Positions 1 to 10,730 are shown, counted from the stretch's first letter. The stretch: DNA of 64,000 bases from Cydia pomonella (GCF_033807575.1 NC_084711.1:14322001-14386000); one strand, 5' to 3'. A program made the numbers and translations. Notes: generated from the letters alone by a model not told the origin.

Positions 1-100
1 GACAAATAGATAAACTCACTGTGGAGAATAATACATTAAAAACTTTATGTTATTCGCCAAAAGTTAAAGGAAGTTCATGTAGCACCAAAAAAAAGCGAAA

Positions 101-907
101 ATGTCTTCAATTATGTCATCAAGTAGAACCTCAACACCAAACAGTGCTTCAAAGTCACCAAATACTACAGATAAAAGTACAGATGTCCTATGCTTACAAC
201 GAAAAGTTATGATACTCGAACAGCAACTTAATGATGCCACAAGTGAAATTGCAGACTTAACAAAACAGATAGAGATTTTGTCACAAAAACTCCTATGTAC
301 CACTAACACAAGTGTTACATCGACACCTACAAAAAGCAAGCGAGTGGAACAGCCTCCAAACACTAGCTTTTTGCGGGAAACAAAAACTAAACTGTGTATT
401 ATTAGTAATCAGAAGTATAATGGAGCCTTAGCAGCGATAGAACATGCCTTTGATCAAGATTTCGATTTCTGCCATTACAACATGCCGTACTCCGGAATAA
501 ATGAAATAATAAAGACATTAGACAATAAACTAGTGAATTTTACCCAGAAGGATTTTTGTGTAATACTTTTAGGTGAATGCGATTTCAAAAACAACCGAGA
601 TAATTGTGAGCTCGTTCGCAACTTAAGGTCTGAGATACAAAAAATAACTCACACTAAAGTAATTATTTGTCTTCCTACTTACGTATGTGGAGCTCCAATA
701 TATAATTATTTAATTGAGACTTTTGGTAGAGAATTGATACAGGATATGCAAAGGGATTCTTATTGCTACATTTTTGACACTAATTCGGAATTGGCTCTTG
801 ACATGTTTTCCAAATACACCGGGAAAATTAATAAATATGGAATAAAAAATATATTTTTAAGTTTAAGACAATACCTCACAGATATTCAAAAGTTTTTTCG
901 TGAATAA
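101..907 (+). CDS. LINE-1 ORF1 protein: coiled coil plus SGNH-esterase-like domain
   Basis: This 268-residue ORF begins with a Ser/Thr/Pro/Lys-rich segment. A heptad-like coiled coil follows at about residues 28-65 (LQRKVMILEQQLNDATSEI). From about residue 93 to the end there is an alpha/beta domain. Its strand-loop pattern (LCIISNQ, then VILLGECDF, then IICLPTY) resembles the SGNH/GDSL esterase fold found in ORF1 of CR1-type LINEs. The block-I Ser (expected GDS) reads SNQ and the block-III Asn (expected GxND) is not kept, so esterase catalysis seems unlikely. The role is probably RNA binding or RNP assembly, as for other LINE ORF1 proteins (inference). The start is the first ATG after an in-frame stop. 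The ORF overlaps ORF2 by 8 bases. Confidence 0.8.
   Translation: MSSIMSSSRTSTPNSASKSPNTTDKSTDVLCLQRKVMILEQQLNDATSEIADLTKQIEILSQKLLCTTNTSVTSTPTKSKRVEQPPNTSFLRETKTKLCIISNQKYNGALAAIEHAFDQDFDFCHYNMPYSGINEIIKTLDNKLVNFTQKDFCVILLGECDFKNNRDNCELVRNLRSEIQKITHTKVIICLPTYVCGAPIYNYLIETFGRELIQDMQRDSYCYIFDTNSELALDMFSKYTGKINKYGIKNIFLSLRQYLTDIQKFFRE
893..907 (+). promoter_or_regulatory. Candidate +1 ribosomal frameshift site at the ORF1/ORF2 overlap
   Basis: In the ORF1 frame the end reads UUU UUU CGU GAA UAA. A P-site tRNA-Phe on the second UUU (896-898) can re-pair one base downstream on UUC (897-899). The next codon is then GUG at 900, in the ORF2 frame. UUU CGN is an established +1 slippage motif (for example influenza A PA segment). 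A UAA follows two codons later. Its function here is inferred from sequence alone; termination-reinitiation is the alternative. Confidence 0.5.
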
Positions 908-3824
908 TAACCAAGGTGAAACAATCCCTGTCAAGAAACACTTTTCAGATCAACTTGTTCTTTTACACCAAAACATTGCAGGTGTTCTGAATAAATCTGA
1001 CAGTTTAGAAATAGCTCTAGCAGATTTTGTTAATAATTCCATTGATATTCATGTTCTGTGCCTCACAGAAACATTCATTCAAGCGGGACATGAAAACAAT
1101 GTACAAATTTCAAACTTTATACTAGCAAATTATTTTTCTCGAATTAATACAAAACGGGGTGGAGTTTGTATTTTTACTAGACCGTGGATTGAATTCAATA
1201 CCTTAGACTTAAACAGATTCGCGCGGGAGTGTGAATTTGAATGTTGTGGAATCGAACTTGTGAAATTAAATTCTATAGTGATCTGCTTGTACAGAATCCC
1301 ACAGTGTAATCCGAATCAATTCATAGATAGATTGGATAGTTTTTTTAATTATATTGGTCAAAAATATAAAAATAAATATGTGATTATTTGTGGAGACTTG
1401 AACATTGATACTCTTAAGGATTCCCAAATAACAAAATCATATAGTGAGGTTTTGATCAGGTATAACTTACAGAACCATATTTCTGCAGCAACTCGTATCA
1501 CCAGTACATCTCAAACCTCTATTGACCATATCATTACAAATATTTCAGACTCTAAAACTGTTGCATGCATCATCCATGATATTGGTCTATCAGATCATAC
1601 AGCTCAGACTGTCCATATACAGGTAAATGAAAACACAAGTCCCAAACAGTTTTGTCTTTTCCGTAGAGATTTTAGTGAAGAGAACATTTTAAAATTTGTT
1701 AACTGTATGAAGAATTTGAACTATAATAATGTTTACAATAAGTCTAGTACTAATGATGCATTCAACGAGTTTCATGATCTCTTGGGGCTTTTTCGTGACT
1801 TATGTTTCCCTTTCGTGAAAGTAGTAATTTCAGAGAAACCGAAAAAAGCTAAATGGATCTCAAGAGGTCTAAGGCTCTGTTGCAAACGTAAACGCACCTT
1901 ATATCTACAAGTATGTAAAAGCAAAAATATACAGCTTAAGACTAAGTATAAAATATACTCAAAAGTGTTACAGTCTGTCATACATAAAGCTCAGAAGAGA
2001 AGCAATTATAATTATATATCTAATGCCAGAAATGCATGTCGTGCGACTTGGGATATAATTAATGATAAAGTAGGTGAATTGCGACAACCATGTTATATAC
2101 ACAATATAGTAAGTGATAATGGTATTGTATATAACCCTAAGGATATTGCAGAATTAATTAACAACTATTTCATTGATGTATCCAACAAGTTCCATCAAAA
2201 TTATGGATCACCGCTACAAAATTTGGATCGATTGTCCCATAGCGTTTTTTGCAATCCCACTACACCAAAAGAGATACTAGAGACTATCAAGAAATTAAAA
2301 AACACTAAATCAACTGGATATGATGAAATAAATTCCAAAATGCTTAAGGCGTGTGCCGAATCGATATGTGTCCCTCTATCGTATATCTTCAATCTTTCTC
2401 TTGCGGAAGGAGCATTTCCTGAAAGACTCAAAAAGTCCATAGTCAAACCCCTGTACAAAAAAGGGCCAAAAAAGAATGTAGCCAATTATAGACCCATTTC
2501 ACTAATACCTGTCCTATCGAAAGTGTTTGAAAAACTTATGCATTCTAGACTTGTCAATTTTGCCAATAAATATCAGATTTTTTCAGACCAGCAGCATGGT
2601 TTCAGGGCTAGTAGGTCTACATCTACTGCAACTTTTGCTCTACTTAAGGATGTCGTACAATGTGTGGATAAAGGACAGCCAGTCGTAGTCCTTTTTCTGG
2701 ATATGACAAGGGCATTTGACTTGGTTGCTCATCAGAGACTTTTGACAAAGCTTGAGCACTATGGAGTGCGAGGAAATGTGCTTCGCTGGTTGGAGTCATA
2801 CTTAAGTCACAGAACGCAGTATACAGAAATTGTTAGGAAGGAAAACAAATCTTTAAACACCTATAAATCCAACTGCAGAGAAAATAACTTTGGCGTGCCA
2901 CAGGGCAGTGTCTTGGGCCCATTATTATTTTCATTTTACATAAATGATTTGCCTAAAGCCGTAGATTTTCCTACAGTATTATTTGCAGATGATACTTCAG
3001 TGGTAATACCATGTACTGATATGCAAACATTTGAAAGTGATATTAATACAACCCTGAACGCTTTAGTCAACTGGCTGGAAAATAATAACCTATCAATAAA
3101 TGTAAGTAAAACTAGGTATATGCAATTTAGAACAAGTAGGCGACCAAACCTGAAGCTAAATATATCTTGTTTAGGTGATATTGTCAGCGAAGATAAAAGC
3201 TTTAAATTTCTTGGTATAGATTTGGATGAGCATTTAACCTTTAATGTGCATGTTGATAGTGTTTGTAGTAAAATAAATAAATTTATATTCCCGTTGAGGA
3301 AACTCAGACAAACAGTATCTCGAGAATCAGCATTACTGGCATATCATAGCTACATTATGTCTACACTCAGATATGGTATAATAGTATGGGGTAGCTCATT
3401 TGATGTGCAAAGGGCGTTTATAATGCAAAAGAGATGTATAAGAGCCATCTTCACTCTGACACAAATGGAATCCTGTAAGCCAGTAATGCTAAATAATAAA
3501 TTGTTATCTCTGCCATCTTTGTACATATTTGAAATGGCTCTCTTTGTTCGCCTTAATGAAACTTATTTTAAAAAAAACAGTGATATGATAAGTTACAATG
3601 ACCGTATTTCTAGACAGCGCAATCTACTGTTTTTGCCAAAAACTTGTCTCAAACAAACAGCTAGAAGTTCGTTTTATATGTGCATAAAAATATTTAACAG
3701 GTTGCCAGCTGACATAAAAGACCTTCCAATCAACAAGTTTAAAAAAAAATTATTTTTATGGCTTTGTGACATGTGTTTTTATTCCATACATGAATACTTT
3801 GATTATGAAATTGAACAGTTATAG
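900..3824 (+). CDS. LINE-1 ORF2: AP-endonuclease and reverse transcriptase
   Basis: About 974 residues, entered at a GTG; the frame is stop-free from 867. The N-terminal APE-type endonuclease (about residues 15-255) shows HQNIAG, CLTETF, ICGDLNID, SIDHIITN and GLSDHTAQ. The reverse transcriptase (about residues 470-770) shows NYRPISLIP, QHGFRASRST, the catalytic FLDMTRAFD near residue 599, GVPQGSVLGPLLF and the catalytic FADDTS near residue 695. A typical C-terminal domain follows (WGSSF, KRCIRAIF, FNRLPADIKDLP). No RNase H is visible. It nicks target DNA and copies the element RNA at the nick. No in-frame ATG occurs before about residue 270, inside or after the endonuclease, so ordinary AUG initiation cannot make a complete protein. 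There is no frameshift or nonsense codon. Confidence 0.93.
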   Translation: MNNNQGETIPVKKHFSDQLVLLHQNIAGVLNKSDSLEIALADFVNNSIDIHVLCLTETFIQAGHENNVQISNFILANYFSRINTKRGGVCIFTRPWIEFNTLDLNRFARECEFECCGIELVKLNSIVICLYRIPQCNPNQFIDRLDSFFNYIGQKYKNKYVIICGDLNIDTLKDSQITKSYSEVLIRYNLQNHISAATRITSTSQTSIDHIITNISDSKTVACIIHDIGLSDHTAQTVHIQVNENTSPKQFCLFRRDFSEENILKFVNCMKNLNYNNVYNKSSTNDAFNEFHDLLGLFRDLCFPFVKVVISEKPKKAKWISRGLRLCCKRKRTLYLQVCKSKNIQLKTKYKIYSKVLQSVIHKAQKRSNYNYISNARNACRATWDIINDKVGELRQPCYIHNIVSDNGIVYNPKDIAELINNYFIDVSNKFHQNYGSPLQNLDRLSHSVFCNPTTPKEILETIKKLKNTKSTGYDEINSKMLKACAESICVPLSYIFNLSLAEGAFPERLKKSIVKPLYKKGPKKNVANYRPISLIPVLSKVFEKLMHSRLVNFANKYQIFSDQQHGFRASRSTSTATFALLKDVVQCVDKGQPVVVLFLDMTRAFDLVAHQRLLTKLEHYGVRGNVLRWLESYLSHRTQYTEIVRKENKSLNTYKSNCRENNFGVPQGSVLGPLLFSFYINDLPKAVDFPTVLFADDTSVVIPCTDMQTFESDINTTLNALVNWLENNNLSINVSKTRYMQFRTSRRPNLKLNISCLGDIVSEDKSFKFLGIDLDEHLTFNVHVDSVCSKINKFIFPLRKLRQTVSRESALLAYHSYIMSTLRYGIIVWGSSFDVQRAFIMQKRCIRAIFTLTQMESCKPVMLNNKLLSLPSLYIFEMALFVRLNETYFKKNSDMISYNDRISRQRNLLFLPKTCLKQTARSSFYMCIKIFNRLPADIKDLPINKFKKKLFLWLCDMCFYSIHEYFDYEIEQL

Positions 3825-4427
3825 AAATTTGAAATTGTAATAAATCGCTGCATGATTTTTCTAATGTTAATAATTAATCTGACATGTTATTTTTAATATT
3901 TTCATGTTATTTTATGTTATAGTGCGACTATATCTACCTTAAATTTGCATGCTACACTAAGCAGAGTATGGTTGGACTAAAATATATTATTGTACACCTT
4001 TGTAAACCCATATTCAGCAAATAAATAAATACAAATACAAATACAAATACAAATATTAATTTTTTTACGTATTATTTTGTCCCAGAGCATGCACCTTCGC
4101 ATGCGCAAAGCATAGTGTATTTAAATCCGTGTTTTACTCCCCCACACCCTGTACAGCGTTCTATGCACTTGCAAGACAATAGCTCCTTGCAGAGGTGTAC
4201 GCTGGTCCATCATTTTTCTTTCGCCAAGCCTAGTTGCAAGAATCTAGTATTTGTGGGTCGCTATTCAGGTAAATTGGTCCCAATGTGGGTCTGTTAAGCC
4301 CTTTTTATATGCTGTAGGAGAGCATCCTGTTGAAGGAATATACTCGATCGCTCTGTTTTTTCCTAAACAAGATCCTCCTCGCAGTATTTACATTACCTAT
4401 TTGTGTCCCTACTGGGAAGTTATGTAG
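3825..4427 (+). other. LINE-1 3' UTR and tail, then unremarkable DNA
   Basis: The AT-rich 3' UTR runs from the ORF2 stop to a tail of repeated AATAC units ending near 4055. From about 4056 to 4427 there is no coding signal, RNA gene or clear repeat. Confidence 0.7.
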
Positions 4428-5655
4428 TAGGGTTTGCAATTAGAATATTGTGATATTCTAATTATTCGAATATCCACCAAAATAAATATCCGAATAAACT
4501 GATTTAGATAACACAGAAATAACGTTTTTAACTATGTTTTAATACAATGATATCACCCCAACTAATTTTAAATGATTACTTGATTACTATAATAGCTAAC
4601 ATAATGTTATCTCTAAAACCGTACTTAATAAGGAGGGTTTATATCTGGATTAGCTGGTGCATAGTTGGAAATACATCCAATGCCTCACCTCGTGTTCATT
4701 CGTCATGAAATACTAACTATGAAAGCAATACTTACTTACTTCACTGGATCAGTGACCCAAAAAGAATCTTGGCCTTTGATACAAGAACAACGTCACTCTG
4801 CTCTATTCTGCACCACTCCACGCTAGTTGGATACTCCGAGGGCGTTTTAGGGCTACTCTAGCTCCCTATTTTTCCTACGCTTTCATCTTCTCTATCTTCA
4901 TCTCTGATAGGTCCCAGAATATTCCGCCAGAATTTCGTCTTCTTCACTAAGAACTTGTTCTTTTTTTTCTGATTCAGAGTCCAAGTGTAATACTTACCGA
5001 TGTCATTCATCAAAATCTAATTATTGTCTTATAGACTTGAATCATGGACAGTCTACTGATCAGCTTAGACACTAGAACTCGGCGAAGCGCTGCTGAGCAT
5101 CTTAGGGCATTTTGGATTCGAACATCTATCTCCTCTTCCCGATTACTTTAGGTAGGTCTTTTCGATCTGCGGTGGCAGCATGGTTCTATTTTTATCACTT
5201 GTCACTATGCCCTTCATGACAAATGATAAAGAGCCGACCATCTTAGCCCTATTCATTTGGAGATATTCTAGTGGTTGATTATCAGACCAATTTTCTCTCC
5301 TTCCTACTCTACTATCCTAGCCTTGGCCTTCAGGTTGCTTTTGTTTTGAGCCTATAGCCCCAAGTCATCAAGATATCCAATGATCTAATGTTTGCATTAA
5401 GCAACATTCGCATTCATTGTATAAAGTTACTGCCTGACATGATGTACCTATCAAAATTGATGTGCTGTTAGTATTTGAATTGATTAAATATATGAAAATA
5501 CTATATTGAAATGACAAAATGGTATGAAATTATTCATAAATTTCATTAGAAAATTGTTCCGGTTATAGGTCAATAACCATATTTAACGGATCCGTAATAT
5601 CCGGATCTTATGACCCGATATCCGGATATTTCGGATATCCGGATCTCAAACCCTA
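4428..5655. mobile_element. hAT-like element remnant with nested LINE fragment
   Basis: The left end starts TAGGGTTTGCAAT and the right end finishes CAAACCCTA, so the outer 9 bases are a perfect inverted repeat. The right subterminal region (5588-5646) is full of GGATATCCGGAT-type repeats, as in hAT transposase-binding regions. No transposase ORF is present. The 8 bases flanking the two ends do not match, so either the target duplication has decayed or the two ends belong to different copies. A degraded RTE-like LINE piece lies inside at about 4728-5150. Confidence 0.45.
4728..5150 (-). mobile_element. Decayed RTE-like LINE 3' fragment
   Basis: This stretch starts with TACTTACTTACTT and continues with GTGACCCAAAA, GAATCTTGGCC and GGTCCCAGAAT. 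It parallels, with many changes, the better preserved copy at 14539-15062. No frame remains open. It is the complement of the C-terminal coding end of a reverse transcriptase plus its AAGT-repeat tail. Confidence 0.55.
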
Positions 5656-6605
5656 CGCGCAGCGATTGTTCCGAGACAGTTTGTTTGACACTTTTGACGG
5701 GCAACGAGCACAAATCTTTCTTCTGGCATTAAAACGGAACTATTGTTTTAAACAATCATTGAGTGAACTAAGTAGTCTAACGTTTTCGTAAGTATATGGA
5801 AAAACGCGATTTTTCGAATTTAACAAACATTGAGCGTACCTGTATTTAATTTGTTGACTGTCTGTCTGCATACTCAGAAACCCTACTATTTTTGCAGTAC
5901 ATATATGCCACTACTCGTGCCTCAAGAGCCGTGCTTCGTCGGTGCATCTACGCGCGTTCCTTTTCTTGCCACTAATCACGCGCTTGTCGCTTCTGTGTAT
6001 TTATTGCTCTACGTTTTTGGTACTTGATTACAAAACTGCATGTTCCGTATAAAAATGCCAATTTTTTATGGGGTGCGAATGTAAACAAAATCAAATGAAT
6101 ATGATTGCATCAATTTCCAATAGTATTAAAATTTCCCCCGAAGTACAACGACAGTAAAACATGAAAAACTACTTTCCGGGTGTCGCACCATGGTGCGAAT
6201 TTGACATTGGATTTAGATATTTTTTCTAATTATTTACTCAATTTGCACCGAGTACATTACTTTCCCCAGACCCGCAATGGCCAAAATAGTTTTTTTTTAA
6301 TGTTGTTTTTTTTTACCTGTTCCGTAGCTTAAATTAACATAAATAACACGTGCGAATTTAGATATAAGTGTTGTAAAACGTACGCCAAGTTACACCGAGT
6401 ACACCTTTTTTCTCTTCTTAGTTATAACCATTACATTATTTTCAGCCGATTTCACCCCTTTCCGGGGGGGTGAATTTAGTAACGATTGTATAAATTTCGA
6501 TTTTTAGCCCATACAAAACAATCCGTAGTGATTTTATTAGTCCTTAGAATTAGTTCCTGACTTTAGTGAAATTTGAGTTAATTTGACCGTACTAAAAGCA
6601 ATTAA
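5656..6605. other. Intergenic stretch with degenerate local duplication
   Basis: No gene is seen. GTGCGAAT occurs at 6073, 6193 and 6350, and CACCGAGTAC at 6246 and 6393. This suggests a decayed duplication with a period of about 150 bases. A G-run hairpin of the type TTCACCCC...GGGGTGAA lies near 6450-6477. Confidence 0.4.
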
Positions 6606-6840
6606 TCACGAGGCGTGACTATCAATATGGCGCTCGAACCGGAAGTCCTAATTTGGATTAAATGTGCATTTGATCTGTCAGTGTTATAAGTGACATTTCT
6701 TCAACCAAAACGTCACTTTTGACTTTTGACACTGACAGATCAGATCCATGCCCAACATTTTCCATCCTATACATCCTATATATTATACATCCTATATATT
6801 TTACATCCTCTTATTAAAATTAGAATACGCCTGTCAGTTC
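6606..6840 (+). repeat. Interspersed hairpin repeat, copy 1
   Basis: GATCTGTCAGTG at 6672-6683 pairs with CACTGACAGATC at 6730-6741. A second conserved block (CTTATTAAAATTAGAATACG) lies near 6809-6828. Both blocks recur, inverted, at about 33402-33507, and the second block recurs alone at about 8802-8838. No coding capacity. Probably a MITE or other non-autonomous element. Confidence 0.6.
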
Positions 6841-6879
6841 TTAGAAATCAAACTGAACTATAATATGTAAATCTATATA

Positions 6880-7050
6880 AGTATACACTAGGGTATACTA
6901 TAGCCTAACCACGACTGCCTTAGCAGTGTCAGACGTGACATATTCGCTGCGTAACTTGCTTTCTATGCATCTCGCTCATACTCGCATATTAGTGCGAGTG
7001 AGATACACACACGGTAGTCAGTGTCAAACTGGTGGTAGCCATAATGGACA
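6880..7050. repeat. Probable MITE-like repeat
   Basis: The segment holds an imperfect inverted repeat around ACTCGCATATTAGTGCGAGT and resembles a short repeat common in moth genomes. The family is recalled from general knowledge; only one copy is visible here, so the call is tentative. Confidence 0.35.
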
Positions 7051-7283
7051 GGATCTGAACATATAAAATAATATTGATAGAAAATCGAATAAACACAAAA
7101 CCCAACACAAAACCTACGCACTACAAAACGGGCACACTATTTAGATCCACCTCGCCTTTAGTGGATTGAAAGGAAATCATTTATTATTATTTATTTATTG
7201 TTACATACAAAATTTGTACAGCAAAGAGAAAGTGAAAACTAAGGCATCATACAAATTAATTGATAAAAGAAAAAGTATATAGT

Positions 7284-7450
7284 CCCCTATAATGGAACAG
7301 GCACCAGTAATGGGATGGTATAGACAAATCCAGTAAAATAAGTATTTATCATCAGTTTTTAAGAACTGGCAACATTTAACCATAGCTGCTAAAGTTTTAT
7401 GTTTCATTAATTTGTCTTTGATTTAAAATTAATGGCGCCATACATCCCAT
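7284..7450 (+). repeat. Dispersed repeat, copy 1 (pair with 61539-61718)
   Basis: It starts CCCCTATAATGGAACAGGCA and ends ATGGCGCCATACATCCCAT, and matches 61539-61718 in the same orientation with scattered changes and a small indel. Apart from an AT-rich middle it holds no ORF of note. The class is not recognised. Confidence 0.7.
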
Positions 7451-7477
7451 GACTGGAGAAAAAAAACGTAATTTTGA

Positions 7478-7728
7478 TCATTTTTTTCTAAACTGAATAG
7501 TTTGCGCGAGATACACTTCCAAAGTGAAAAAATGTGTGCCCCCCCCCCCCCTGTAACATCTAAAATAACAGAATAAAAAATCTAAAATAAATATATGATA
7601 TACATTACCATGCAAACTTCTACCGAAAATTGGTTTGAACGAGATCTAGTAAGTAGTTTTTTTAATACGTCATAAATGGTACGGTACCCTTCATGGGCGA
7701 GTCCGACTCGCACTTGGCCGCTTTTTTT
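7478..7728 (-). repeat. Second half of a CCGGCCAAG/GGGTTCCGTA interspersed repeat
   Basis: The sequence ends with GAGTCCGACTCGCACTTGGCC, the reverse complement of the left-end type seen at 40321 and 48187, and contains a C-run of about 13. It looks like the complementary half of the element whose first half is at 27654-27922. That reconstruction rests on recalled moth repeats and is an inference. Confidence 0.5.
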
Positions 7729-10186
7729 AATCATTCAGGTTTATTTCATGTGGAAATAATTGTACCAAGTTATAACTTAATACATAATTATACCCAGTCC
7801 ATGTAACGTGGCATTACAGCACTCGCGACGTACACACCATACGGAAATCATCGAGTATCTATTTGCGCCACATCTGTATACGCATCAATGTGTTTGTAAG
7901 CTCCTTAGGGCAGCCTGTTAAAATATTTTGGCATTACCATGACAATGTGGTACAAGAAAAAGTTGTTTTTTACCTGAAATTGACAAGCACCCATTCAAAC
8001 GTAGCACATTACACTGATATTTTGAACGTCCCGTTGCTTACCGAATTGAGATTCTTTCAATTTTAAACTGTCTGTAAGTACCTATGATCCTGGCAGAGTC
8101 GCCATGTAATGTGGGGCGTTGAATGGAAATCGCTTAATATGGAGCTTTATTCCGGTTAAGGGGGCCCCTAAAGCTAATGACCTTCAATTTGAATCCCTTA
8201 GTTTTCTAATGTTCTTTATAGCTCATTATATTAACAGCAACAGCTGTAAGCAGTATAGTGTCACATATTTACTTCAAAGTTCACTGTCTTCGAGATATTT
8301 GGCATCAAAGTTTAACAATTTTAGGCCAAACAATTGGTTTACTGGCCATAACTTTTGTGTTAATTAGTTTAAAATTAAAAACTCTGACCAGTTTTTAGAG
8401 ACGTCAAAGACGAACCCAAATGTGTAGATTTCGTACATGTAAAATCCTTCATAGCAATCGAGTAACGAAAAAAGTGTTTTTTTAGACAATGGTTAAAAAA
8501 TATATAAAAAAATAAGTGTTCATTTCTTTCTCAATCCGGCAGACCAGAATGGAGACGGATATTACATTTCTATTCTTAATGTGCCTACAGATGATTAACT
8601 CGCTTAATGTTAGCTCCTTTATGCTCCTTGTAAAGTCCAGCTATCGCGTTACAAGAGCTGATGAAATCACCGTACACTGTCTTGTACTAACCGTATAATT
8701 TTAGTCGTATTTAAAACTCCTAAGATCTTGATACTGGCGAAATAGTCCCACTAGACTGAAGCTATAATTTAAAAAAAGAAGAAGAATCCACATTAATTTC
8801 ACATCCTCTTACTAAAATTAGAATACCTACGCCTCTGATTTGCGATTCGTTTCTAGTCTAAATTATTTCGTGTCAATCTGCGAATACCAAAATTATTAAA
8901 GTTTGATGTTCGTAATAAGATTTAATGAGTGTTTTATTGCAAAGATTACCCAAGTAAATGAAAATGGTGCAATTTTATAAGTTTTAACGAGTACCTATTA
9001 TCTTAGTTGTAAGTTTTAGTAGAAAATGCATGGAAAAACGAAAAGTTGAAATTACAGGTAATTGTCCTTAAAATTGGTTTTGAATTCTAATTTGTGAAAA
9101 TGTTTGCAATGTCTTACTCAAAATACGCCTTTAGCAAGTTCGTCTGAAATATAAGAATTTTAAAAATGTTAATTTGACCACTACCGTTTTATTTTAAAAT
9201 AGGTTTCAGACTTTTTGAATAGTTTTTTTCTAAACAAATTGTCGGCAATAGTACATAATATATTATATTTACAGCACACAGAATGCGTTTCTAAAATTTG
9301 CCATAGCTACAAAGAGAATGAAAACATACCAGTAAAATTCTGCCGTAGTTCTATCGGCAGGACCATGCGGGGTTTAAATTTAAGCTAGGCTCGCATATAT
9401 GAAACTGAATGTGCAAACACAATTCTGGTGACGTTATCGTGCTTGATGTTGTTCCAGTCGCTTATCGAGCGGTCATTCGAACGCTCATGCCGCCGTTATG
9501 CAATGGCCTACGGGTAAGGTCAAGGAAATCAAATTACTCAACAGTATATACATGTATAATTTTTCCTAACAAATGCTGGTTTGAATTATGACCTTATCAC
9601 AAAGTTGCGTACCGACATCTTGACAAGGGTGGGTTTATTCGAGTTTGAAAATGACATTTGTTTTCAAAATGTATGAACATTTGACACATCAGTTTCAGAT
9701 ATTTGTCGTATTTCACGTAGACGTAGTGCATATCGAAGTCGGAGCGAGGTGGCGAGATCAAAGCACTGCCTTTGTTCAGATATCGGTCGCTGCCAGCGAG
9801 CGCATGCTACCAAAACTTTTCAGTGTCATTTCCATTCGTCAAATATATATTCGAGAATAAAGCCTCTGGTGACGCTCTCCATCTGCCACAGCACATACTT
9901 GTTTTGCTCGTCATTTGTGAATAGGATATTGAATTTTTATAACTGCGTTCGCTCTGCCTTTGGAGCAACGTGAGTTTTGCGGAAGCTTTCTCTTTGCTCC
10001 ACGAGCATATGTAGATTATTTTTTTAAACTTTGGGAAGCTTATTGAACATATTTGAAGAGTTACGCTGTATGATTTAAGAGATATGTAATTTTATTAAGC
10101 ATAGATAAGTATCTACTTGTACCGAGTCAAGTTGAGTCCGATTGAATTGATTGGCGGTTCCCAAATTTCGTATAAAAATAGTATAG
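7729..10186. other. Intergenic DNA, no gene seen
   Basis: Only short chance ORFs without recognisable domains occur. One short repeat block (8802-8838) belongs to the family at 6606-6840. No RNA gene is seen. Confidence 0.6.
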
Positions 10187-10372
10187 GGTTTCAGATTAGC
10201 GTATTTTTCTACGCGTTTACGGTCGTTTCGGCGTTACGAGCTTACATGCACGTTACATATCCCTATATTTGGTTTTAACGAGCTTACACGCGCGTTACTT
10301 TTCCCTACATTTGGTCTATACGGGCCTACACGCTCGTACGCGTACGCTCGTATAAAACGCTAATCTGAAACC
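10187..10372. mobile_element. 186-bp MITE with internal 42-bp tandem repeats
   Basis: The ends are a perfect 16-bp inverted repeat, GGTTTCAGATTAGCGT at the left and its complement at the right. The interior contains about 2.5 copies of a 42-bp unit starting ACGAGCTTACA (10236, 10278 and a partial copy at 10320). There is no ORF. The flanks show no convincing target duplication. Confidence 0.7.
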
Positions 10373-10730
10373 GCTAACTTTTGAATTCACATCAGAGATG
10401 ATGGTATACGAACACAGGCCACATCTTGCTCTTTACGTGAACTAAAAGCAGCTTTTACTTATTTATTGTCGCCTACGAGGTCGGCACACAAAGTGTAATA
10501 GAATAAAACACTTTTCCGCACGACCGTACATAACAGCAAACGTCACGTGCCTTCACGAATATTATGTTATCGTTGTACTGTCCCCCATAATAAAGATATT
10601 CGCGCAGGTTTTTGTGACGTTCGTACATAATCTAGGTACAATAAAATATGTATCAATTTAGTGAATTTAGGGTTGCGGTTTTTGGTTGTACCTAGTGTGA
10701 ATTAAATAATATACATATGAGTCTCAGCCT

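Larger units (their letters stand above)
1..4055 (+). mobile_element. LINE-1: near full-length non-LTR retrotransposon, 5' end outside the window
   Basis: Two overlapping ORFs (101-907 and 900-3824) encode a coiled-coil/SGNH-like ORF1 protein and an endonuclease-reverse transcriptase. They are followed by a 3' UTR and an A-rich tail of AATAC-type repeats at about 4021-4055. There are no LTRs. ORF1 and ORF2 are open throughout, so the copy looks young. An in-frame TAG at 80-82 fixes the ORF1 start at the ATG at 101, so bases 1-100 are 5' UTR or leader. The RT sequence and the ORF1 type suggest the CR1/Jockey-like group; the exact clade is an inference. Confidence 0.9.
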
